NCBI GenBank assembly: GCA_009786045.1
Contig: WQTY01000170.1
Location: 1 to 5,523, forward strand
Direction of reading: 5' to 3'
Origin: Pseudomonadota bacterium
GTDB taxonomy: Bacteria > Myxococcota_A > Bradymonadia > UBA4248
DNA length: 5,523 nucleotides
Shown one piece after another: positions 1 through 4,759 of the stretch; within the stretch, counting starts at the first letter, position 1, and each line of letters starts with the position of its first letter. The position numbers and the translations under genes were made by a program. The notes beneath the pieces were generated by a model. The model had not been told where the DNA came from and did not search any database. It was given only the letters and a program-made list of their open reading frames with translations.

Positions 1-21
1 AGGGGGAGGCTTCCCCCGCAG
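1..21. repeat. GC-rich palindrome after the dus stop codon
   Basis: The sequence GGGGGAGGCTTCCCCC (about 2-17) is an imperfect palindrome ending in GCA. It shares TTCCCCCGCA with one strand of the repeat at 1251-1284, so it may be a degenerate or truncated member of the same family; the window edge prevents seeing its full extent. It lies only a few bases beyond the dus stop codon and could fold in the dus transcript. No U-run follows within the visible sequence, so a classical intrinsic terminator is not shown. Confidence 0.4.
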
Positions 22-27
22 GTGAAA

Positions 28-1095
28 TCAGACATCAAGATCGGCTTGATGATCGGAAGGGTTTTCGTCGGTTGAGTTGTCGGAGGGCTGGTCTGGAAAT
101 CCTGCCAGTTTGAGGAGGGCATCCTGGGTTTGGCGGTCCTGGGCAGCCCACATGGCTTCGAGGGCATCGCGCGGCGTCCAGGCACCTGCGCGTTCCTGCA
201 TGGCGACTTCGTGGCCGATGGCGCCGGTGGGGACATATCGGGTCAGGAAGCCCATTTGGTTTCGCAGGAAGGTGAGGGATTTGGCTAGTCCTCGTGTGTC
301 TGTGCCGAAGTCTTCGAGGGTGTAGGCGACGAGCGTTCGGAGCCATTCGAGGCGTTGTTCGGCGCATGGATCGAGGGCGTTGCCGAGTTGTATTTCCTTA
401 AAAATCCATGGCTTGATGAGTGCGCCGCGGGCGAGGGCGAGGCCTGCGCAGTGGGTGTGGGCGAGTCTTTCGAGTACTTGTGTGCCGTGCGCCAGGTCGC
501 CGCATCCGATGATGGGGATGTCGGCGGATTGGGCTGCGGCTTCGATGCAGTCCCAGTCGTTGTCGCCGCGATACAGCTGGGCGCGCGTGCGTGCGTGGAT
601 GAAGACGGCTGCCAGTCCGCATTGCTGGGCAATGTCGACGATTTCTGCGACGATGTTGTCGTCGGCGTCGAAGCCTTTTCGGATTTTGAGGGTGACGGGG
701 CGTGTCGTTGCCTCGCGGATGGCCATGATGGGCGTGGCGATGTGCTGGGGGCGCTTCAGGAGGAGTGCGCCGCTGCCGTGCGAGATGACGGAGGCGTGGG
801 GGCAGGCGCAGTTGAAGTCGATGAAATCGGCGCCCATGGATTCGGCCAGCTGGGCAGCTTTGGCGAGTTGTTTTGGGTTTGCCCCGACGATCTGGGCGCC
901 GAAGCGCTGTTCGTGCGGGTCTCGCTTGAGCAGCGCGCGGTCTTGTTTTCCGCCTTTGGCGATATAGTGGGCAATGGCCATTTCGCCAATGGTGGCTTCG
1001 GCGCCGAGTTCGGTGACGAAGCGGCGAAAGGGGCGATTGGCGATGTTTGTCACCGAGCCCATGAAGATGCGGGCCTGGATGAAATTGTTTTTCAT
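28..1095 (-). CDS. tRNA-dihydrouridine synthase, Dus3-like
   Basis: This 355-residue protein is an FMN-dependent tRNA-dihydrouridine synthase, which reduces uridines in tRNA loops with NADPH. The TIM-barrel part covers about residues 8-235. Visible family motifs are GEMA (37-40), the catalytic-cysteine segment NCACPHASV (95-103, catalytic C98, in place of the usual NxGCP), KIRKG (137-141), the FMN-contact region HARTRAQLY (167-175), GCGD (197-200) and LARGALIKPWIF (221-232). The last motif, the RALLKR segment (53-58) and the C-terminal helical part (GTDTRG at 264-269, FLTRYVPTG at 283-291) match my recollection of eukaryotic Dus3 better than bacterial DusA, DusB or DusC, so no bacterial symbol is given. 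The tail after residue 335 is acidic and polar, probably disordered. The ATG is the only plausible start because an in-frame TAG lies 14 codons upstream; no clear Shine-Dalgarno sequence precedes it. Assignment to the Dus superfamily is firm; the Dus3-like subclass and the target position are inferred. Confidence 0.93.
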   Translation of the reverse strand: MKNNFIQARIFMGSVTNIANRPFRRFVTELGAEATIGEMAIAHYIAKGGKQDRALLKRDPHEQRFGAQIVGANPKQLAKAAQLAESMGADFIDFNCACPHASVISHGSGALLLKRPQHIATPIMAIREATTRPVTLKIRKGFDADDNIVAEIVDIAQQCGLAAVFIHARTRAQLYRGDNDWDCIEAAAQSADIPIIGCGDLAHGTQVLERLAHTHCAGLALARGALIKPWIFKEIQLGNALDPCAEQRLEWLRTLVAYTLEDFGTDTRGLAKSLTFLRNQMGFLTRYVPTGAIGHEVAMQERAGAWTPRDALEAMWAAQDRQTQDALLKLAGFPDQPSDNSTDENPSDHQADLDV

Positions 1096-1144
1096 GGCGT
1101 TTTTTGGGATGGGCAGGTTGATGGTTGTCGAGTTCTAAAATTTC

Positions 1145-1164
1145 TTCGCATGCACGCATGCGAA
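1145..1164. promoter_or_regulatory. Perfect 20-bp palindrome upstream of dus
   Basis: TTCGCATGC and GCATGCGAA form a perfect inverted repeat with 9-bp arms and a 2-bp centre (AC). It ends 50 bp before the dus ATG. The two-base centre is too tight for a good RNA hairpin and fits a site for a dimeric DNA-binding regulator instead. No regulator gene is visible in the window and I do not recognise the motif, so its role as an operator is inference. Confidence 0.4.
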
Positions 1165-1235
1165 AACTGACACAGAGGCTAGAGCATTTTTAGTTTTTAT
1201 GTTTGATCTAAGCGAGCTTTTTTTCCCTCACATAA

Positions 1236-1252
1236 GCAATGCGCAGCATTGC
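1236..1252. repeat. Small hairpin GCAATGC-GCA-GCATTGC
   Basis: Perfect 7-bp arms around a 3-nt loop. On the minus strand it follows the recR stop codon by about 40 nt and abuts the GC-rich palindromic repeat. It could contribute to 3'-end formation of recR mRNA, but the downstream minus-strand sequence is A-rich rather than U-rich, so it is not a standard intrinsic terminator. Confidence 0.35.
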
Positions 1253-1284
1253 AGGGGGTGCGGGGGAACAAGTTCCCCCACAAA
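1251..1284 (-). repeat. 34-bp palindromic repeat, copy downstream of recR
   Basis: This stretch contains the 18-bp palindrome GGGGGAACAAGTTCCCCC (1262-1279) preceded by GCAGGGGGTGC. It is repeated in inverted orientation at 1927-1960, with 32 of 34 positions identical by direct comparison. It begins 7 bp beyond the recR stop codon. The behaviour resembles a REP-like intergenic repeat: GC-rich, palindromic, adjacent to a gene 3' end. The strand given is relative to the copy at 1927-1960. Confidence 0.7.
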
Positions 1285-1291
1285 GCGGGAA

Positions 1292-1894
1292 TCAGGAGAG
1301 GGCGCGCCTGTCGAGCAGCGATCGTCCCAGGGTGACTTTGTCGGCGAATTCGAGTTGCGACCCCATGGGGAGGCCGGAGGCGATGCGTGAGACGCGAAGG
1401 CCTGCTGTGATGACCAGGTTTTTGATGTACAGCGCCGTGGCCTCCCCTTCGATCGAGGGATTCGTGGCAAGGATGATTTCCCGAAAGGCGCCTTGCTGGA
1501 GGCGGACAAGAAGCTCGTGGATTTTGAGATCTCTGGGCCCGATGCCTTCGAGCGGGGAGATGACGCCGTGCAGGACGTGGTAGCGGCCATGGTATTCGCG
1601 GGTCGTTTCGATGGCCATGAGATCCTGGGGCGACTCGACGACGCACAGCAGCGCGTCGTCGCGTTTGGGTGATGTGCAGAAGTCGCAGGGGGAGGTTTCG
1701 CAGAGGTTATGGCAGGTTTCGCACAGTTTGATCGCGCGCCTGGCAGAAAGGAGGGCCTGGGCAAGGGTCTCGGTGGCGGAGACATCCTGGCGGACGAGGT
1801 AATAAGCCAGGCGTGCGGCAGATTTTCGGCCAATGCCGGGCAATGTGGCAAAGGCGTCGATGAGGCGCTGCATGACGGGCGTTGTGTTGAGCAT
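1292..1894 (-). CDS. recR: Recombination mediator protein RecR
   Basis: RecR works with RecO (and RecF) in RecFOR recombinational repair, loading RecA at single-strand gaps in SSB-coated DNA. The 200-residue length is the family norm. From the chosen ATG, a helix-hairpin-helix motif LPGIGRKSAARLA occupies about residues 18-30. A zinc-binding cluster of four cysteines follows (C58, C61, C70, C73, with an extra C65), then a Toprim domain starting at CVVES (84-88) and containing ATNPSIEGEATALYI (143-157). The C-terminal segment LEFADKVTLGRSLLDR (181-196) is the usual RecR ending. A TTG two codons upstream (1898-1900) could serve as an alternative start; neither start has a recognisable Shine-Dalgarno sequence, and I prefer the ATG because it gives the standard length. 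The gene stands alone between two repeat-containing spacers; dnaX or the YbaB gene, often found next to recR, is not its immediate neighbour here. Confidence 0.97.
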   Translation of the reverse strand: MLNTTPVMQRLIDAFATLPGIGRKSAARLAYYLVRQDVSATETLAQALLSARRAIKLCETCHNLCETSPCDFCTSPKRDDALLCVVESPQDLMAIETTREYHGRYHVLHGVISPLEGIGPRDLKIHELLVRLQQGAFREIILATNPSIEGEATALYIKNLVITAGLRVSRIASGLPMGSQLEFADKVTLGRSLLDRRALS

Positions 1895-1926
1895 GGGCAA
1901 AGCGTGGGAAGATGTTGTGGTTTATT

Positions 1927-1960
1927 TTTGTGAGGGAACTTGTTCCCCCACACCCCCTGC
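1927..1960 (+). repeat. 34-bp palindromic repeat, copy upstream of recR
   Basis: This is the inverted partner of 1251-1284, with two C/T differences. One of them breaks the palindrome, so the core reads GAGGGAACTTGTTCCCCC. It sits about 30 bp upstream of the recR start and within the presumed recR leader region. Confidence 0.7.
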
Positions 1961-2040
1961 GTGCCTCCCCTTCAGGGGAGGTGGCGGCGGGCACCCAAGG
2001 GGCGCTTTGCGCAGAGGGAGGCTTCGACGGAGGGGTGCGC
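1931..2040. mobile_element. Hairpin-rich MITE-like intergenic block
   Basis: Several inverted repeats are packed in about 110 bp. They are the 34-bp repeat above, a strong hairpin CCTCCCC-TTCA-GGGGAGG (1964-1981), and GCGC-TTT-GCGC (2002-2012) enclosed by GCACCC (1991-1996) pairing with GGGTGC (2033-2038). The purine and pyrimidine runs and absence of coding potential resemble miniature or REP-type dispersed elements found between bacterial genes. No target-site duplication was recognised, so movement is inferred only from the second partial copy near 1251. Confidence 0.4.
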
Positions 2041-2115
2041 GTATCGCTTGTGGGTGAAATGGCAAGGTGCGTCATTCGATGTCAACAGACCTCGCCACCG
2101 CAGGCAGGCACGGCA

Positions 2116-2901
2116 CTATACTGCCTCGTCTTTGTGATGCAATGCCGAACGCAATTTGATATCGAACAGGTGGCTTGGCACGACATTGTGCAGGGCTCGC
2201 AGGAGATTGCCTTTGATTTTTGGATTGTTCGCTTCGAGCCCGGCGAGGAGTTTTTTGGTTTCGTAGCGCATGCCGGCGTGTCCGCGCGTGCAGAAAGTTT
2301 GTTCAGTGATGGGGACATTGAGGTATTGCGCGGCGTCGATGAGCCATGCTTCCGGTGTGTAGATGAGCGGCCGGATGATGGTCACGATGCCATTGTCTGC
2401 GAGAAGCTTTGGGGGCATTGATTTGATTTGTCCACTGTAGAGGGCATTCATGAGGAATGTCTCAATGGCGTCGTCCCGATGGTGGCCGAGGGCAATTTTG
2501 TTGTAGCCATGTTTGATGGCCTGTGTGTAGAGGATGCCGCGGCGAAGGCGTGAGCACAGGCCGCAGGGAGATTCATCTTCCGGGACCGTTTGGGCAAGAA
2601 TGCTGGCGGTATCAAGATCCTCATGCCAGACATGGTAACCCATGCTGGCAATTTGTGTCAGGACGTGGCTTGCGGGGAAGTCAGGTGCCGATTGATTGAG
2701 ATGAAAGACGCCGATATCGAAATGAATGGGGGCGACCCGGCGCAGTGACTCAATGAAGTGGATGAGGAGGAGGGAATCTTTGCCGCCCGAGAAGGCGATC
2801 AGGATGCGATCGCCTGTTTCGAAAAGCTGCCATGGGATGGCGCACTGTGCCACGGTTTTTGATATTTTCTTTTGCAGATGCGGCGGGACTTGGGCGATCA
2901 T
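2116..2901 (-). CDS. ttcA: tRNA 2-thiocytidine(32) synthetase TtcA
   Basis: TtcA is a cytoplasmic PP-loop ATPase that thiolates cytidine 32 of certain tRNAs and uses an iron-sulphur cluster. The 261-residue protein has the PP-loop SGGKDS (38-43), the CxxC cluster motif in CGLCSRLRRG (C113, C116), LGHHRDD (138-144), MPPKL (162-166) and NVVPSH (239-244), all in TtcA order. A third candidate cluster ligand is C204; in E. coli this region reads CNLC, whereas here only the second cysteine position is kept. The start is fixed by context: its ATG overlaps the stop of the upstream sensor gene as ATGA, and AAGGA lies 3 nt before it. A longer in-frame version with 25 more residues is possible but would overlap the sensor gene and lacks family support. 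Slightly shorter than the E. coli protein, with a reduced N- and C-terminus. Coupled translation with the sensor is likely. Confidence 0.93.
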   Translation of the reverse strand: MIAQVPPHLQKKISKTVAQCAIPWQLFETGDRILIAFSGGKDSLLLIHFIESLRRVAPIHFDIGVFHLNQSAPDFPASHVLTQIASMGYHVWHEDLDTASILAQTVPEDESPCGLCSRLRRGILYTQAIKHGYNKIALGHHRDDAIETFLMNALYSGQIKSMPPKLLADNGIVTIIRPLIYTPEAWLIDAAQYLNVPITEQTFCTRGHAGMRYETKKLLAGLEANNPKIKGNLLRALHNVVPSHLFDIKLRSALHHKDEAV

Positions 2902-4529
2902 AGATCCTTTTTGATTTTTGGCTTCAGCACCACTTTGCCGTCGCTGACGTGTACCAGGAAGGTGACTTGCTGACATTTGTAGGTTGAGCGAATTTTTTCG
3001 GCATTTTGATCGAGCCGGTTCAGGAACGTGACATAGTCCATGGGTGCGGTGATGCCATTCGCAGCCCTGGCTTCCATATAGGTTTTATAGAGAGTCTTCG
3101 CTTCGGATTCATCGTAGTGGCTGGCTTGTGTCTCGCCGTTGGCTTTCGTCTGGCATATTTCTGCGCTCTCTGGCGGCACTTCGAAATCCATCATGAGATC
3201 CGTCCAGCTTTCGACGTTTTCTTCATCCATGCTCGCTTTGCATGGGGTGATGGTGTACTGCCCGAGGTTGGCATTGCCGATGCCCGGCACGACGGCAAAA
3301 GCCCGGAAATCGATGGGATGGCCGGTATTGATGGCCTCAAGCAGGGCATATTTGAGCTGGGTGAGGCCGCGAACAGTGGCATTGACCAGGAGGAAGGCCC
3401 CCAGGAGTGCGATGATAAGGAAGATGCCCGCTGCGATGAGGACGTTCCTTCGGAATTGATCCATGGCCTGGCTGGCTTCTCTGATTTCGTTTATGATATA
3501 GAAGCCGGTTTCCTGTTCGGGATCCCAAGCCCAGCGCATTCTCGCGAACGCGATTTTGCGTCCGTCGACAGTTCCCCAAAAAGTCTCGCCCGGCGCGATG
3601 TCGGTAAAGGCCAGTGAGGCATCGGTATCGGGGGGGGCATCGTGTCGTGCGTATGTGCCTTTCACGATTTGTTCGCGCTCAGCATCTGTGTAGGCGTTGG
3701 CGTAGTAGCGATGGCGTGCAGATGGGCTGTTGGCGTTTGGCTTTGTCTGCGCGTAGTACTGGATCAATCGGACGTGGCCTGGCAATGCGGTTGCCATCTG
3801 CTCGACCATGTCGCGGGACAACTCCATGCCAACGACGATGGTTCCAATGCGTGTGTCATCCTGCATCACCTGGCGTGTCACAGCGACGAACATTTTTCCG
3901 TCCCAGGCAAATAGTCCGAACAGTCCATTGGGGCTGTTTTCGACTTCGCGAAGTGCCGGGATATCTTCGTCAAAGCGCTTGCCGGCCCGCAGCTGTCTGC
4001 CTTCTTCTGCGTATGCTATGAGCACCGAAGAGATTTCGCCGTTTTTGAGTGGTACGGAGGCAAAGGCCAGAAGGAGATCAGGTGCGCGTCCCCACCAGTC
4101 GGACATGGGTGCAATGCTGAGCGCGTGCCCATTTGGGGCCTGAAGCTGTTCGCTGCGCTTTGCATCGCCCTGTTTAATGCTGGCGGACACTTTTTTTCGC
4201 CAGTCGATCATGAGGTTAAAGACGCGCATATTCCAGCTGTTGTTTGTTTGCTGTTTTAATGCATCGCTTGTGGTGACCATAAGCTTGCTTCGCACGTCGG
4301 CCAGTTCCTGCGCCAGTGAGGGATTTTCGGCAAGCATTTGGGATTTCACCAGAAGGCTTGATTCGGCATGGATCAGCCTGTCATCAAGAACCGCGCGAAA
4401 CAACACAAAACGATTTAGCTGTGATTGGGACGACGTGGGCGTCGCATTATAGGACAGGCCGAGAACGACGCCTGCAAAAGCCAATACGAGGCAGGTGACG
4501 AAACTCAAAGCCTTGATTTTAATGTGCAT
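2898..4529 (-). CDS. Two-pass membrane sensor-like protein, MXAN_5187-type C-terminus
   Basis: This 543-residue protein is probably an inner-membrane sensor. It has an N-terminal membrane segment (about 7-26), a large predicted periplasmic region (about 27-361), a second hydrophobic segment (363-384, rich in I, L, A) and a cytoplasmic tail. The periplasmic region, with an SSVLIAYA strand (167-174), LFAWDGKMFVAVTRQV (206-221) and IGTIVVGMEL (228-237), suggests a Cache-like alpha/beta sensor fold. After the second membrane segment there is at most a short HAMP-like helix; no histidine kinase, GGDEF or chemoreceptor signalling domain is visible. The last ~65 residues (LYKTYMEAR at 480-488, YVTFLNRL at 499-506, YKCQQVTFLVHVSDGKVVLK at 517-536) resemble, from memory, the C-terminal domain named after Myxococcus MXAN_5187; function unknown. 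A good AGGAG lies 8 nt before the ATG. The gene overlaps ttcA by 4 nt. Ligand and output are not known. Confidence 0.85.
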   Translation of the reverse strand: MHIKIKALSFVTCLVLAFAGVVLGLSYNATPTSSQSQLNRFVLFRAVLDDRLIHAESSLLVKSQMLAENPSLAQELADVRSKLMVTTSDALKQQTNNSWNMRVFNLMIDWRKKVSASIKQGDAKRSEQLQAPNGHALSIAPMSDWWGRAPDLLLAFASVPLKNGEISSVLIAYAEEGRQLRAGKRFDEDIPALREVENSPNGLFGLFAWDGKMFVAVTRQVMQDDTRIGTIVVGMELSRDMVEQMATALPGHVRLIQYYAQTKPNANSPSARHRYYANAYTDAEREQIVKGTYARHDAPPDTDASLAFTDIAPGETFWGTVDGRKIAFARMRWAWDPEQETGFYIINEIREASQAMDQFRRNVLIAAGIFLIIALLGAFLLVNATVRGLTQLKYALLEAINTGHPIDFRAFAVVPGIGNANLGQYTITPCKASMDEENVESWTDLMMDFEVPPESAEICQTKANGETQASHYDESEAKTLYKTYMEARAANGITAPMDYVTFLNRLDQNAEKIRSTYKCQQVTFLVHVSDGKVVLKPKIKKDL

Positions 4530-4532
4530 CGT

Positions 4533-4547
4533 CTGTTCTCCTAACAG
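4533..4547 (-). promoter_or_regulatory. Ribosome binding site of the sensor gene, in a small hairpin
   Basis: On the minus strand the Shine-Dalgarno AGGAG (4542-4538) lies 8 nt before the ATG. It is flanked by CTGTT and AACAG, which can pair as a 5-bp stem leaving AGGAG as the loop. The Shine-Dalgarno call is firm; the hairpin is short and may be coincidental. Confidence 0.6.
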
Positions 4548-4675
4548 TCTGGAACCTAACGCCTTGCCAGTTTATGTCACAAATCGCTTGAAAGTAAAGT
4601 CGGAATGGAGGCGCTGTCATATCAAAATTGGCGGACAGGCTGTGCAGAGGGGGAGAGTGGTTTGCATGGATTTCG

Positions 4676-4706
4676 TTGGACAAGTGTTGTCTGGCGGCGT
4701 TACAAT
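4676..4706 (+). promoter_or_regulatory. Possible promoter of the cysteine-rich protein gene
   Basis: TACAAT (4701-4706) matches the sigma-70 -10 consensus at five of six positions. TTGGAC (4676-4681) is a weak -35 candidate at a 19-nt spacing, longer than ideal. A start near 4712 would give a leader of roughly 48 nt before the ATG at 4760. Confidence 0.35.
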
Positions 4707-4748
4707 AACAGAAGTATTGGTGTGCTTGGATGGTGTTGTGAAGATTTT

Positions 4749-4754
4749 GGGAGG
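4749..4754 (+). promoter_or_regulatory. Ribosome binding site of the cysteine-rich protein gene
   Basis: GGGAGG lies 5 nt before the ATG at 4760 and decides this start. An in-frame TGA at 4739-4741 rules out a longer reading frame. Confidence 0.8.
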
Positions 4755-4759
4755 TTGGC

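Larger units (their letters stand above)
1096..1291. other. Spacer between recR and dus
   Basis: This 196-bp gap holds no credible gene. Reading along the minus strand it contains the GC-rich palindromic repeat just after recR, a small hairpin, an AT-rich stretch (about 1165-1230) and then a perfect 20-bp palindrome about 50 bp before the dus start. The AT-rich stretch is a reasonable place for a dus promoter, but I could not find a convincing -35/-10 pair. Confidence 0.5.
1895..2115. other. Spacer between ttcA and recR
   Basis: This 221-bp gap has no credible gene. It is dominated by a hairpin-rich block (about 1927-2040) that includes the inverted copy of the repeat found after recR. The remaining 75 bp next to the ttcA stop codon (2041-2115) show nothing I can name. 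A recR promoter must lie in or beyond the block, or recR is read through from ttcA. Confidence 0.5.
4530..4759. other. Divergent intergenic region
   Basis: This 230-bp spacer separates the start codons of the sensor gene (minus) and the cysteine-rich protein gene (plus), so it must hold promoters for both or be shared by their regulators. Ribosome binding sites are clear on both ends and a possible plus-strand promoter is listed separately. I found no convincing minus-strand promoter and no long palindrome. Confidence 0.6.

Noticed and set aside
398..1159. Minus-strand open frame of 253 codons overlapping dus in another frame
   Set aside because: The product is full of Arg, His and Pro runs, typical of an out-of-frame reading of a GC-rich gene, and conflicts with the Dus motifs.
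355..1170. Long plus-strand open frame (271 codons) opposite dus, rich in Gly, Ala, Val and Asp
   Set aside because: It lies entirely antisense to the clear Dus coding frame and its composition is what the GC-rich complementary strand gives. No domain or ribosome binding site supports it.
1209..1226. Plus-strand terminator from AAGCGAGCTT followed by a T-run
   Set aside because: The arms are 4 bp with a 2-nt loop, which cannot form a stable hairpin, and no plus-strand gene ends here.
1262..1279. GGGGGAACAAGTTCCCCC as a LexA (SOS) box beside recR
   Set aside because: It contains GAAC and GTTC but with a 2-bp gap, where the GAAC-type boxes need 4 bp. It lies downstream of recR, and a related palindrome follows dus, so a repeat is the better explanation.
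1285..1926. recR as cargo of a transposon bounded by the inverted repeats
   Set aside because: There is no transposase and no target-site duplication was recognised. recR is an essential-type housekeeping gene with normal length and motifs, and the repeats look like independent intergenic copies.
1228..1953. Minus-strand open frame of 241 codons spanning recR
   Set aside because: It is an out-of-frame shadow of recR and reads through both palindromic repeats; the product is Ser/Pro-rich and without motifs.
2902..2976. Longer ttcA start adding 25 N-terminal residues
   Set aside because: It would overlap the sensor gene by about 79 bp. The ATGA start with AAGGA in front matches the family N-terminus and the usual coupling arrangement.
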